From positions 106,308,501 through 106,372,500 of the forward strand of contig CM059587.1 of the NCBI GenBank assembly GCA_030407085.1: a stretch of 64,000 bases of DNA, written 5' to 3'. Positions 1 to 14,247 of the stretch are shown in pieces (position 1 is the stretch's first letter; each line of letters starts with the position of its first letter). This DNA is from Trichopria drosophilae. Taxonomy: Eukaryota; Arthropoda; Insecta; Hymenoptera; Diapriidae. The notes below the pieces were generated by a model, which was given only the letters and a program-made list of their open reading frames with translations, was not told the DNA's origin and ran no database searches. The translations under genes were made by a program, and so were the position numbers.

Positions 1-2479
1 TGATTAACCGTAGCGCATACAGAGCCTTTTGCAAAAACTACGTGTTAGCTGATATGATACTCTAAACGAATTTTTTAGATTCGTAGGGTTCATCGAGAAG
101 GCGGAATTTCCTGCTCTAGTATAAAAACGATCTCTTCTCTTATTCGTGCTTGTCACTTTGTAAATCAAATTTTGAGTTAATGTTCATTATACAGTAGAGT
201 CCTAGTATAATTGTATCTCGCTATATTTGCATCCCAGCATATTTGTCCGCTTCCATCCCGTTATATTTTTATCTGTCACCGCTCTCTTTTTCCCCCACTT
301 TGCAAGCTGCGGCCTCAGGAAAGGCCTGCTGTGACGTCACGAACATAGCGTGATTGAGGAGAGTGGGAGAAGCGGGGCTCCCCTTCTTTTAAGAAATATA
401 AGGAGTCGGGAGGGGAAGGCGAGGAACCGAGCAGACAAATATACCGAGACTCTAATGTACATATATGTCAGTAATCAGTAAGAGTTAATTGTTTATTTTT
501 TCGAAATGTTTATTAGTTATTGGATCTAACACAAGCTTTGGCGCTTAGTTATAAACATATTTGGGAATGACGTCATCTAAAGGTAATGCAGTTCTCGCAT
601 CATAACTTCCAATATACCCCCATAAATTGCGGATATAGGTTAAATAATAAAAAAAAAAATGTAAATAAAATTGTACATAAAACGATTGTATTTATTCTCA
701 TGTGTAGGGATGATGAGATAATCTTTTCCGATTATCTGATGCTGATGATATATAAAAAAAAAGAAAGTAAATCTGTCCGGTATTGAAAATATGCCCTATG
801 TATTAGATTAAATATTAATTATTTAATCTTAATAATAATTAAAAAATAGCAATTGCAGGAAAATATAGCATGAAATGAATCCAATTTGATACATTTAAGT
901 ACTTACCAGTGCGTATGTCAGAAAAAACACATCTTAATTCATTCGAAACTAGCTATTTCTTTAACTAATACAAAAAATCGAACCGACAGTCCTAGAAGGA
1001 AAAACTAAAAAATTTGTTCTCGGATGTACTGTCTTGTTTTTAATATGAATTTATTTTCAACTATTGGATTTTAACAAGTTTGTTTATATATTACATTTGT
1101 GGCATTTTGAGTCTAGCCTCCTTTGTCAAAACGGCGTCAAATTGATTGTATATTTACGAATTCTTGATAAAGAATATTGTTATAGTACAGGTAATCATTT
1201 TGTTTAGAATAAAATTCTTAATAAATACAAACTGCACACCGTCGTATCAGTCAATATATGTAAGTAATTCCTGAAGAGGTAAGACAACATATTTAAATTA
1301 TGATTCTATAGAATTAAATTAATTTTGTGAGTTATATACGGTTTGAATATAAAAATAGTTTCTCATTTATTTCCACAGGCCAAAAAATATATTTTGCAAA
1401 CAAAATAAACGGTATTAATTAGTTAACGAAGTTGTACAGGGTCACTGCTCATATGCAAAGTGCAACTTCACCCAGTAGTTGCATAAACTACTATTATGTT
1501 ATTTTTCGTGCAAAAATTAACGAAGATTCCGATGTTTCTCAATTTCTGAGAAGGTGAATAAAGTTTTGAAATAATATTATTATTGTTTTGTTTATTATAC
1601 AGGGATATACAGTAACTGGAAAATATTTTTTGCGTAGTATTTGATGTAACTTGCATAATGCCACAGATATCGAAATCGGCATTTAGATATTATACGCTCT
1701 GCATAATCTACATGTCAAATACGTATTTCATAACTAATATCCATATTTATTCAGATTTCACATTAAGAACATTAAACATTAATTCACAACTCGACCATCT
1801 TTTTCCACGTTTGTATTAAAAATATTATTTATTTATATTTTGTTATGTTAACCTCATGCATTTGGATTTAAGTTTAACGAAAAACTAAACTACGACTACA
1901 AAGATAGCTGGTATCAGCACTTAGAATGAGCATCATAACAGTACAGAACAATAAAATGTTATTGAAATACTAACGTCTTTACATTGGAATGCTAACTAAT
2001 CTTCTTCATAACTTTACAATCAATGTCTTGATTGATATTCTAATACAATAGGTTGTATTATCGATTACATGCAAGATTGAAATTTGTAAGTTCCCAGAGT
2101 TGTTGGAGAACACTTTTCTTAAAATTGTCATTATTTATGGACGATTCTTGCGAACTGGTATGATCGATTGTTACCCTTGTTTTACTGTGACTCTGCTTGT
2201 ATCTTTTCTTCATTCTTTCGTCTGCATACCTAAGACGTTCGTTATCACGAATAGGACATAATACGTACTATAGAATATTTTTATAAATTATATACAATTT
2301 TTTAATATGTCAATCGTCTTAATATTAAAATTGCAAAATTTGGGGGTTGAGTGAATTTATATAAGAATGTCTATAACATGACATTTACAATCTGCTTGTC
2401 TAAGTAACATTTGAATGTACCGAACATACTTATCTTTTATTAATAATGCCCTTGAATGATACTTATTTATTTCTGAATA
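1..2479. other. Intergenic, upstream of the first OR gene
   Basis: AT-rich non-coding DNA. The only structured item seen is the TA-flanked MITE at 192-457. The short ORFs here have no recognisable domain and no OR exon signature (no xxxWAIG, FHxCGQ or ILxTSAGY). The promoter of OR-1 should lie at the right end but could not be pinpointed. Confidence 0.6.
192..457 (+). mobile_element. TA-flanked MITE (mariner/pogo-like), copy 1
   Basis: The element starts CAGTAGAGTCC and ends GAGACTCTAATG, so the termini are imperfect inverted repeats, and TA sits immediately outside both ends (190-191 and 458-459). A TA duplication with CAGT-type ends fits the Tc1/mariner/pogo group. At 266 bp with no ORF it is non-autonomous. 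It is GC-richer than its surroundings, with palindromic GC stretches in the middle. A related copy lies in reverse orientation at 14248-14473. Confidence 0.75.
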
Positions 2480-5400
2480 ATGAAATATTTACATAAAAGC
2501 AAACCAACGTCAGAAAACAATAAACTCGAAAGTTCAGGTAATTAAAACATATTTTACTCCTCAACAGTATCTCATAATTTAAGTTTACAATATTAAGTAT
2601 GAAATATTGTTACCGGAACACTGTAAGTATTTTCATTATAAATTGATATACAATATAATTTATAATAAAATTAAACAAGCTAACCTACATTGAAGTATTT
2701 AATGCAGTACTTGGAATACCAAATTAATTTTTTCGTATGCATAAGATTTCATCAATTACTTTACAACATATTAAAGTCGATTTTTTCAAATAATATATTA
2801 AATTATAACAGAATTCGAGTGGGCAATCGGACTGAATCGAATAGGACTGAGATTAATAGGAGTATGGCCAAACCCTACAAAAGAAGACACCACGATGAAC
2901 ATTCGTGTCGCTGGAGCAATTTCGTCTATTATTTTTTGTCTATTTATACCACAGATGTGGGCTTTGATGATAGTTCGTAAGGATTTACTACTGGTTATGG
3001 ACAACGCATTGACGAGTGTCCCAGCATTGGCATCGGCAACAAAAATATTTCTTTTATGGAATGCTCAAAAAAGTAAGTAACAACAACCACTATTTCGATC
3101 TCTCTTTTGTTCAGATAATCCATAATTATTTGTACACCTTATACTGAAAGTTCCGAAATGCATGACTTATTTGGGCTACATTCAAGAATGATAAAAGATT
3201 TAAACCTAAAAAGTTTCTTCCTTTGTTAAAACTCAAATAGTCATATCTTTGCTAAAGTACCCTCAAGTTGGCACAATATTGCACAGATGACTTTCAAAAA
3301 TACACATACAGACATGTATAGGATTATTGATATACATATAATAGGTGGTGTTACTAAAAGTGACTGTCCTCTTCCCTCTTTGTGTCTATCACAAATTTAG
3401 ACATTTCCATACGAAACCTGGACGAAAATTTTGAAATGGCAACTTTGGAAATAATAATCAATAACGTTATTTTTAATGTTTGATATACGTATGATTCACG
3501 TTTGAATTTTAATGTTATTGTCAATGGTTTTATTTGCAATTTTTACTAATGATCAGTCTATTTAAAGTATTCACTGTAGTATATAAGAATGAAATACAAT
3601 TTTTCATAAACCAGCACATAGATTTTGTTGGTACTGATGTTTGTAATTGCTGAATGTAACTTTTAACTGAAATAACATTCATGTGTTTTTATAGAAAAAT
3701 GACAGCCTTTATGTGTATCAGCCATGAAAAGACATTACGAAAGAATAAAGATAAAGAAATAAAATTTAAGTGAAATGCATGCAACAAAAAAAAATATGTA
3801 AATTTTAAAAATAGTAACAAAACCACTACACACTTATTTTGCAAAATATGACTTTCCACCAACATATGGACATTTTGCAAATTTTGGTTACGCCCAAAAT
3901 TCAGCAGAATGTTTGTATGTATGTGCATAAATAAAATACCAAATGATGGAACGTAACTGATTTTTTTAAGCTAGCATTGCGACTTGTGGTACGAAATATT
4001 GCTACTGATTGGTCTGAATGCAGACTCGACTGGGAGCGAAAAATTATGCAAAAACGAGCTAGCCGAGGCCGATTATTCACGATATGTGGGATGGCGCTGG
4101 TATCCTTTACGTTTCTTGGGGCGATTTTTGCACCTTTTTTTGGAATCAGTTATCGTGTATTCACAAATTTGACTGATCATAGTGATCGGCATCTTCCTGT
4201 TCAAGCTTATCTTCCATATGATACGTCGAAAACTCCAAATTTCGAAATGACCTACCTCGGAGAAGTAGTCGGTTTAGGATTTGTATCTATTTGTTTCACT
4301 ATGCCTGCAAATTTTTTCATGGTTTTGGTATTACACGTGTCGGGTCAAATTCAAATACTTGCCAACAAGATGATGCATTTAGGATTATCAGCGGATCGAA
4401 AACATTTCTCGACGCATCTGAAAGAAATTGTCGATAGACATGTTCATATCATAAGGTAATTATTTAAATGTTATTGTTAATATTTCAATTAGTACCAGTG
4501 AATTAGTCATGGGTGTTTAAATCTGTGTTTGTAACAAAAGTTAACTTCAAATTTTACCATAGAAATAGTATATCAAACGTTAGTATACTGTTAATCCTAC
4601 TGATAAAGTGTGGTGATATATGGCTATAACAAGACCTTGAACAAATTGAACCGTAATGCTTCAAATATCAAATTTTTATATTAAACAGAAATAAAGAATT
4701 TAAAAAAATCTAAATTTACTTTTATTATCTCAAAATTATAATATACTTATACTCCATTAAAAAAATATAACACACTAATTTATTTTAAGGCTGGTGAATG
4801 ATATTGAAAAGGCATACAATATGTTGATTTTTGCTCAATTGGTTACTCTATCAATAATGATTTGCTCACTAGGATTCCAATTTCTTAATGTAAGTACATT
4901 ATTACTTAAATATTTCATTTATTTTTTCATTAAATTACGAACTAAAATGAATGAAAATAATCGAAAATAACCGACAATGAAAAATAACAGGCAATGGATT
5001 CAAGTAATACTCTGGAGCGGCCTTCAGTTACACAACTATTTATTCTTGGCGTGGCATTTTTAAATATGATATTACATACGTTTATTTATTGCCTCGCAGG
5101 GGAAATTCTGACATTCGAGGTGAGTTTGTTGTCTTATTTGTCATAATGCTTGTTTCAAAAAAGAACATTGTTAAAAAACGCATATAATTTAATAAAAATG
5201 CAACGGATGCTAACTTCAAATCTTTCACTCATTCATACACATGACCTGCAAAAGTATTAAAAAATTTCGTGATCCGAATGACACTGTTTAAATTTTTGAA
5301 AAATGGCACTTACCACCCTTTGAAAAAAATGAAAAAATTTGCTTGAGGTTGAAACGCGAGGAGAAAATGCGATGCTTGTAGTACAATTATACAAATTACA

Positions 5401-8400
5401 AATCAACACTAATATATTTTTTGGTTGAAAATAAAACGTGTTTTTCGAATCCACAGCTACTTTCAGTGTCATTGTCCAAAGCAGGTTGAGTTTTATGAAA
5501 ACATATATAAATCGATTTTTAGCAACTGAATTGAAATGCCATGACCAAATTCGTAAAATATTTGGACATTTCTTAAAAATTTCATAAAATCAGCATTCCA
5601 TTTCATTTAAACGTATGCAATTATCAATTTCATGTAATATTGTATACTAAATGAGTACTTTAATTCATGTGATAAATTGATAGCGACATTAGACAAATAA
5701 GAGGGATTTTTCGGTCAGAATCTGTATAACCTTTTTTGACTGAATTAAATTCTTTATTATAATAATTATAAATATATGTTTACATTTTCAGAGTATGAAA
5801 TTAAACTTCGAGGGCGTTGGTAACAAATGGTATATGCTTTCTAAAAGAAACGTGAAAGACTTGTTACCTATAATGATACGATCAAATGATCTCCTTAAAT
5901 TGACTGGGGGATCATATTTTCAACTTTCTCTTCATTCTTTCTGTCACGTACGTAATTTTTTTAAGTAATTACGTTTTTAAGCTGTATAATGCGTGTATCA
6001 TACATTTCTCTTTACTTCAATATTTTAAAAAAATTAATTGGATATACATTGCGTAATCTTAGTATCGTTTTGGATTTACTCTTCATTAATTATTAGACAT
6101 GATATCAAAACAGAAGCTCAAAAGCAGAAAAGGTAAAAGTTTGTTCTCAACATAAAACTGTGTCATACATAAAAAATTAAATAATTAATTTAATAAATAC
6201 ATGTAGAACTAAAAACTTAGATATACACATGTATAAAAACACGGAATATGGCGATGATATCAGAACAATTTCTATGCCTTTCACGCCAAGAACTCGTAAA
6301 CATTTATAATTTCATTTCAAACGAGGATGCCCACCGGTATAAGTGGTTTGTGCCATGGACATGGAACCCCCCTAATTGGCATATTTGTTTACGGACTGAG
6401 GTAATTCCCCATACCAAATTCGATGGGCCAATCATAGCAGAAGTTTGAGAACATATCTGTTGAAGTTTATTGTCTGATCAGTACCTTCCATTACTACTTG
6501 CGTTAGAATTGATCTATTTGAGAAAAATGCACTACACAAAAAATGCATTAAATATAAAATGTAAGTAGATGTGGTTACAGGCACATGTATACAGGTCCAC
6601 GAGGTCCATATACACATTCAAATGCACAATCCTACACACGCGCTAGACATGGGTGCATTTTCCAAAAACGCCGAATTCACTAACGAAGACATTAACGCAC
6701 CGGTCCATGTGAATGCGTATGGGCACGTGACATCCTTGCCGCATGTTTGTGTGTATATACATACACACACGTATACGGGCTCGATCGCGTGTCCCTCTGG
6801 TATCTTAAAAAAAATTCCAAAATTCGTATTAACTATAATAATGCCACTCGCTTTAAGTATATAATTTTTTTTTTTGTTTTTATCTTTTATTATGTCACCC
6901 TAAATATGTTGGTTCAGAATCCAGGATAAGCTGTAGGTCGAGTAACATATTTCTTAGATCTTCGGTCTGGATTTTTGTTGCGCACATAATGCCTAGCATG
7001 TGGGAAATAGCAAAATTAATTTCGAAAAGATGTAAGAACTGTGTTGCGAAATCACTGGTGTGCAGAAATGCGGTGGACACAGGGTGCGGTTCCCTTCTTG
7101 AAATGCAGGGGGCATTTCTCTTTTTTTTTGTTAGCCTAAATGAGTGCACTTGCTGCTTAAGGTCGCCGATCACGGGGTGATATTGCGTTCTGTAGTTTTT
7201 CATGTCAAGACACCAGAGGGACTCTCGAGCGCGCGCGTACACGCTAAAATTATTGGAGTTTACTGCGCAATCCTCAAGAGAGTAAGTATTGCAATTTACA
7301 TCTTTCGACTTCACTCCTTTGGGGGTCAGAGGGAGTAATGAGATTCAGAAGGAGATTCTATGTGCATGTTCCTGTGTAGGAACGTGTCCATGTCAGTGGA
7401 CATGTCGATGGACGTGGATATATTCATGAACATGTTCGTGAACATGTACATGTTATATATTTTCGTGTGTATACGTGTTCGTGGACATATTCATGGACAA
7501 TAATTCAAGAAGGAGATTCAAGTCCGATTGCAAGCAGGTATTTGTGTATTTGTGTATATGTTGCGCTATAACAGCGCAATTCGTACTCCACGCGCCATCT
7601 GTGCGTCAGCGCCCGTACCTAGTACGACTTTGTACCCGATACGTTACCGACCTCGCCACGGCGAGGATCAAAATTGAAATCCGCGGGCGTTTTCCAAGAA
7701 GTGAAGGCGCTGATTTCCATTATCCGGCGTTAAACTCTCACTTCCTGGAAAGTGCCCGAGAAGATTTCCGCCGGAAATCTTTTCAAAAAAAATAGAAATC
7801 TAGCGACCGTACATCCGTGCGCTTCGCGAATGTGTCGCTCCGAAAATTTGAAGATTTTTCGCCCGCTCTTCAAAACTCCATCGCGTTTTGAAGTGATCGA
7901 TAATGATCGAGTGAGTTGCCTCACTATCCGCATTCGATCCTTTTTTATTGTAAATCGCGCCGCCAGTGAAAAAGTGAGTTGCGTAAAAAAAGGGAACAAT
8001 TTTCTCGTCGCCACGTGCGAATCTTTCCGCCTTTACGCCAAAATCAGACATTTTGTTACGCGCTAATTTTATAATGTTCAGTGAATTTTTAATCATTAAA
8101 GCTGTTTGTGAGTGCTAAGAACTCCGTTTTATTTCAATTATGCAATTTTCCTGATCTAATAAACGCTACGGCGATAATCCTGGACCCGCAACCGCGTGCA
8201 GTGATTTAATATTAGTGCAAATCCTGCACCGAAAAACAGTGTATATGTATACGTTCATATGTACTTAAATGACCCGGTGCATTAATGTCATCGATACCGA
8301 TTTCGCCGTTTTTGGAAAATGCGCCCATGTCTAGCGCATATTTATGATTGTGCATTTGAATGTGTATATTGACCTCGGACCCATATATACATGTGCGTAT

Positions 8401-8845
8401 AACCGCATCTACTTACATTTTATATTGAATGAATTTTTGTCTGATGCATTATTCTCAAATAGATCAATTGAAACATAAGTAGTAATGGGAGCCACTGGTC
8501 AGACAATAAATTTCAACAGGGATTTTCTCAACCTCCTGCTATGTATTATTGGTCCATCGAATTTGGTATAGTGTTTTACCTCCCATCATACTCTAAACTA
8601 ATATTCCAATTACGGAGGTTCCATCTCCAGGGCACAGACCACCTATACCCGTGAGCATCCTCCTTTGTTAATTAGCATTAAGTTAGTTCCCAACTTAATT
8701 TTATTTGTAATTGTATTTGTAATTCATAGGACGTTCGGATTTCTGCACTTACTACAGTATGAAAGTAAATACAAATATTATATTTCAGATTTTGAAGACA
8801 TCAGTTGGTTACATGTCAATGCTGATTGCGGTCAAGAATAAGTGA
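2480..8845 (+). CDS. OR-1: odorant receptor, 7tm_6 family, 7 exons
   Basis: Coding exons are 2480-2537, 2812-3072, 3975-4455, 4790-4889, 4991-5119, 5792-5947 and 8789-8845, all bounded by GT-AG. They total 1242 nt and encode 413 residues ending at TGA. Exon 1 (19 codons, starting MKYLHKSK) has a CAG|GTAATT donor and joins in phase 1 to EFEWAIGLNRIGLR of exon 2. Exon 2 should hold TM1-2, exon 3 TM3-4 and the long loop, exon 4 TM5, exon 5 TM6, and exons 6-7 TM7. Exon 3 uses the acceptor at 3973-3974, because the AG at 3969-3970 breaks the frame. The product should be the tuning subunit of an odorant-gated cation channel with Orco in olfactory neuron dendrites (family knowledge). The end of exon 6 is atypical: LTGGSYFQLSLHSFCH replaces the usual TAGKFxxLSL motif. 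Intron 6 is 2.8 kb because of an inserted long-TIR element. Exons 2-7 are firm and exon 1 is good. Confidence 0.93.
6323..8662. mobile_element. Long-terminal-inverted-repeat element in OR-1 intron 6
   Basis: The left arm (about 6323-6720) matches the reverse complement of the right arm (about 8262-8662) along roughly 400 bp, with scattered substitutions and small gaps. Both ends begin GAGGATGC. Shared inner blocks include GACATGGG(T/C)GCATTTTCC and ACATTAA(C/T)GCACCGG. The ~1.5 kb centre is GC-richer than the host DNA, with small ORFs on both strands that I cannot assign to a transposase. No clear target-site duplication was seen. A foldback-like or otherwise non-autonomous DNA transposon is the best guess. 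Confidence 0.8.
7362..7500. repeat. Palindromic CATG-rich tandem repeat
   Basis: Short degenerate units of the form GAACATGTNNNTG and GGACATGTNNATG are repeated head to tail, many of them self-complementary. They sit in the centre of the long-TIR element of OR-1 intron 6. Confidence 0.6.
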
Positions 8846-8901
8846 AAATTACAATTTTGGTTACCGTCTTCGACATATAAATATTCTTCACTATGATTCT
8901 C

Positions 8902-8907
8902 AATAAA
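8902..8907 (+). terminator. AATAAA poly(A) signal, OR-1
   Basis: Canonical AATAAA 57 bp after the OR-1 stop codon; the first one downstream. Confidence 0.55.
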
Positions 8908-11061
8908 GATGCTCTTAAAAGATATATATTTTTCCACTTTTAAAGTATGCTTGTACTTTCACTGTAAGATCGATATTTAAATCTCTTTAAAATAACAGTG
9001 ATTTATTTAAATTTCTGCACAGAATGATTCCTGGAAATAAACGATGTGCAAGATTAAGAAAAGAAAAGAAATAAAATAAACACGAAATATTTGAAAATAA
9101 AACGGAACAAACAGTAAAATTAAATTTGTTGTATGTATTCCAAATATTTCATCCATAATATTAACTAATTGTAAGAATGACACCGCACCAGTACCGTAAA
9201 AATGTCAAAATATGAAAAAATCAAAAACAAGAAGAAAATAAGATTTACTTATTCATTCAAATGTTGAAATAATTCCATGTTTGAATCGAACAATTGAATA
9301 ACTATAGTTTCATTTACTTCAACGTGTATAAGAGAAATTTGAGCGTTTTGATTAATGTTGAATTGTGCCTGCATTTAATCTAAATAAGATTGACGTTCCA
9401 AATATGCCGCGTTTTACTTGAAATATCTCAATTATAATCTATATCCCATATGTTACGACTCGACAAGGTCACAACACGACAAGGTAACAGTATCACAAAA
9501 CATTTGTCTTACAACGACGGCGCTGTACATTGGAGATTTTATTTCTCTGGAGCTGAAAAGTTCACAAGATAAATAAACTTTTTACTTGAGAACAATACAT
9601 CGTGTTTTTCCTCATCTTCTAACTACATTATACAGATTTTCATCCACATGCTTCGAAAACATCACATGCAATTTTTGTACTACATTAGCATTGAACTTAA
9701 ACATCGAAATGGATGCAATATGTCCAAAATTTACCTGCAATTTAAACATAAAAAATAAATTTTTTCCAGATTTCCAGCTACATTATTACAAGTTTATCTG
9801 TAATTTTATTCAAATAACCATCTTATTTGACAGGTTTGTATGATCAGTGAGTGTCAAAATGTTGAAAAATGATAGTCGGACAAAATAAACAATTGCGGTG
9901 CAACTTGAGTAGTAAGATTACTGTTAATGTAAGTTATTACTGAGCGAATGTTTTTTTTTATACAAATAATAAGAACAACTAAAAATTACTTTACAGGTAT
10001 AACACTTTTGTAGGTATGAACACTGACGAGATTTCTTACTTTGGTTCATTCTCGTTAAAGAGTTAGCACGGTCAGACAAAGAAAGCAGTGTTGCGAGGAG
10101 AATTATAGAAAAAAATCCAAAATATCGGTTATGTGATGAAAATAAATATAAACGAAGCTAACAAAATTAAAATCAAGAGATTTCTCTGCAGAGAAAAATA
10201 AAATAGTCAATGGAAGCATTTTATAATAGTAAAACGCTTTAATACAATAAGTAGTTAAATTAACTATTTCCATAGTGAATAGAACGAAAAAATTGTTCTA
10301 TTTACTATTTTTCGGTTCATAAATCATTCGTACATAACCTCAAATATCAATTATAACCTTTCATGTTATGATTTCTACTATCCACATGTTAAAATCGTTT
10401 CTACCATTTCTTTATATTTCCATTAACCCTTTTTTTCTCCCTGTGTACCTAACAACTCTGTTATCAGAGTACATCGCACAGAAAAATTTTTGTTGTGTAA
10501 TTTATTGGACGCCTAAATCGGACGTACTTTACTGTTTCGGTAATGGAAGATACAATTGAAATAGGGTTTAGATTAAATCCGATTAGAAGATATATGGATA
10601 TAGCTAATTTGATTTATTACCTTTTCCTAAAACATTTATATTCATCTCTATCCAAATTGCGAATTATATTGTATATCTGGAAAAAACTTTTAAATTTCGA
10701 AAATAAAAGAAAAGTATGAGGCGTGCAGATGTTTTTAAGCGATTTGTCGTTTTTTCTTATTGTTATGAAAGTATTCGTGTTCTTATATTTTTTAACAACA
10801 AACAATTAAATTAATTATTTATTTATTAAGCATCCCTAGGAAAAAGAATTTGATAACGTTTTTTTCTTCAAGACTTTTTGTAGTAATGATTCTATAAATA
10901 CAATAGCTCGTATATTGTTATACAGTTTAATACAGATTGTTTAATAGTATTTTTCGATACAAGGGCGTAAAAGTTTTTTTTTACGAATGAGAGAGGTTTC
11001 AGCTTTCAGCTAGGCCCGCATTCACATCGGTGCAAAAAACAATATTTTTTTGATGCAAGTG

Positions 11062-11114
11062 TGCGTAAAGTGCATTTAAAAAACGTCAAAAATCGTAAAG
11101 CCGCACTTTACGCA
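11062..11114. repeat. Perfect 12-bp inverted repeat (hairpin)
   Basis: TGCGTAAAGTGC at 11062-11073 and its exact complement GCACTTTACGCA at 11103-11114 surround a 29-base spacer. The similarity continues weakly outward (ATGC on the left, GCAT on the right). This may be a degraded small transposable element. Confidence 0.6.
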
Positions 11115-14100
11115 TAGCATAAAAAAACTCGATATTTTAAAATCGGCCACTTATTATTTAGTTAGTAAAGTTAATTCTTATTCTTTTTTAGAATGTCGGC
11201 ACTTTCGCATAAATTTTTCACGAAAATCTATACATTTCTTGGTATGAGGATTTAATATTTAAGAAGCTATAATTAGAACACACTTTGCAAAAATGTCCAC
11301 CCTATAAAGAGTTAGTTCCACCCCTCAAGAGTAAGTAAGGTATCCTACCAATTTTTAATAAGTAAAAGACGTTATTGCATATAATACTTTCTTGCTTCCG
11401 AATAACTATACGGCACTAAAATAAAAATGAAGAAATGGTTAATAATATTTAAATATGTTAATGCCAACTAAACCACATAAACTATGCTTCAGTTAAAACA
11501 ATGACCCATCAACGTACTAACATAATATTCGATAAATATAACAGTAATTTGATGAGTCCACAGGAATATTTTCATAAGAGCCCATCCACCTATTTAAAGT
11601 TTGCAGAACCAATTATCTTTTTTAGTATCCTTGTACTCATTTCAAACGATTTTGCTAAATTAAAAATATAACAAGTGCTTTCGACTTCATGTTAAATTTG
11701 TGTTAATTAACCAATGCTAACACACAATCGACTTTAAATCAGTTTTGTACGAAACTTGTCCTATCGATTGTCACATACCAGCGTTTATTATATTTCTGGC
11801 AATGGTAGTTCATATTAAGCAATGTACACATTGTATCTAGAAACAAACATTAAAGTTACAATTCACATATTTTTAAACCAAACATATTATTTATAATTAT
11901 TATCTTTCTGCATACCCATTTTACAGCAATTCTTATAAATCGTTAAATTGTATAATATTATTAAAATGTATCCCTTTCAAGAGACATAAAATCAAAAACA
12001 CCAGATATGATGTATACAGCCATATCCTTGTACAACAATATTACTAAGTGACAAAACTGTACTGAGTAATATGTAACTAGACATAAATCGTTGAAATTGT
12101 GAAATTGACCATGATATTAAAAAAGGAGAAACAAGATAAAATCTTTGTAATAGACTTCGAGTGTTACTTGTACAGGGCGCATTTTTTATTCATTATTCGC
12201 ACAATGTTAGAGACTTTCTTGTGAATCGATTAATAAATTCTTCGAAACATATCTGCACGCATCCCTTGTCTTAGTTTCTATGCCAGTCTCGGATTGTCGT
12301 GAAATAGAAAACATCGTTTTGTTCAATACTTTCTTACTGTTTTATGTCCCTACTCTAAATTTTTTGCAGTTTGACAACTATATTTTTAATGATAATGTAG
12401 TGAGATTTTATATTTTATATAGCAATAAATCAATTCAAATATCTTTTTTATTTTCTCTACTACTTTTCTTCCAACAAAACATAAAATTTGCAATTGAAAA
12501 ACACTAGTTGCTTAAAAGTTTATTATAAAGTACCAATATTAAATTAGTACTTTTTTTTCAGTTTTTATTTCGGTTTTTTATATTTTGTATCCTTTTCTTG
12601 ATTGAGTAATTGCAAAATACTTATGCAAATGAACTTTTTTTCTAACCATTAAATACAATTTTTGTACGATATTATTCATTTCGTATTCTAAAGCTAAGCT
12701 CACGCCTTATTCAAAATAATAACTTGCATGTCATGAGCGAAAATATTTATTTTTTAATGTTAAGTATTGGAAAATCTAGCTTCTAAGAGAATGGCATAGT
12801 TTTGAAATCTTGCTACTAACATTTTAGACAAATGACTCAAATAAATAAATTTTTCTCTTACAAAAAATCATCGTGTAGATCGATAAGGTTTTCGATTTAT
12901 GCATTCTAGAAGAAGAGCTATGAAGAGAACAAAAAGTTCAAAAACCAAAGGTTACATATTTAATTAAATTTTTATTCCTTTAAATAATTATATAAATTAG
13001 AAAAACTGCAATTAACGTTTTTAATAATGTACATACAGATAATATGTATAATAGCGTGCAAGTACTTCTGAATTTTGAAATATCCATGGTTTATAATATT
13101 TTAATCCACGATTTACTAAGATAAATAAAATTAAATTGTTATATTCTTATTTTCATCTTATGCTAGTATATATTTCTTACGGCATTTAAGAACGTTGTTA
13201 TGTAAGCATTGAATTTAATTATGATAATAGCTAGACAGGACAATTATTGCAAAATAATATTCTCTGTGTTTATAATTGATTTTTATGAATTAGTACACAA
13301 GACCTTTTAATATCTATGAACTAAATAATCTCATGCTTTTTTAAACATTTCATATTAATGACTTGGAACACTAATGGTGAATCTAGAATAACAAAAAGCA
13401 TATGGACAAATCTCTAGAACTTTTAACTTTTTCTAAGAAAGTTTAATTTTCTTGTATTGATATTATATCATCTGATATTTATTTATTGAATGATTTATAA
13501 TGTTCCAGTAATAACATTTGAATCATATTAAAATTAATTATAAGTATAATATCGATTGATTTATATGTACATTTATTTTTAAATCGATTTGTTTTAGATG
13601 TACCTATTTAAAATATATATAAAAATTAACATTTAACACAAAAATGTGAAATCTTTAGTCATTTTTTAAAATGTACAGATTTTAAGAACAAAATATTTTT
13701 TTAAAAAAATGTAAAAATCAAATTTCCGAATAACTAAAATTCCTGTAATGGAGTATTTTGATAAATATATTTGTATTTTTTATGCCGAAATTCACCTAAC
13801 CAAATTTGTGTTTATATTTTAAAATATATATGTTATTTAAATGCAAAGAGAATTTCAACTTTTTCCATTTAAACTCTTTTCACTATATGTTACTATTTCT
13901 TCCTTCTTTCATGACCCCAGTTTTGTATGAAAAGCCATAAAGTGAACCATAAAATAAAAAAATATTTACCTTCACATTACACCCAAAATTATCAAGCACG
14001 AGGGCAACGTTAGTTTATTACACTGAAAAAAGTAAAAAATAAGCTATTAATCTAATACCTCTTAAATATTTTCCGTTTATATTTTCCGCTTTTTCCGTTA

Positions 14101-14247
14101 TCTCATTTTCTGAATATATAAAAGATACTGATAGTTCTTGGTATTTGTCGGTCCTTTTCTTTATAATATGTAAATAAACAAATGAATATAAAAGTAAATA
14201 AATAAACAGAACTTGGATCTCAATTTAACGCCGATCGCGTTAGTTTA

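Noticed and set aside
6895..7314. 139-codon minus-strand ORF in OR-1 intron 6
   Set aside because: Lies inside the long-TIR element; no transposase or other domain visible, no start context or neighbouring exons.
7475..8096. Overlapping ORFs of 94-106 codons on both strands
   Set aside because: They overlap each other in the GC-richer centre of the element; openness on both strands fits composition, not coding.
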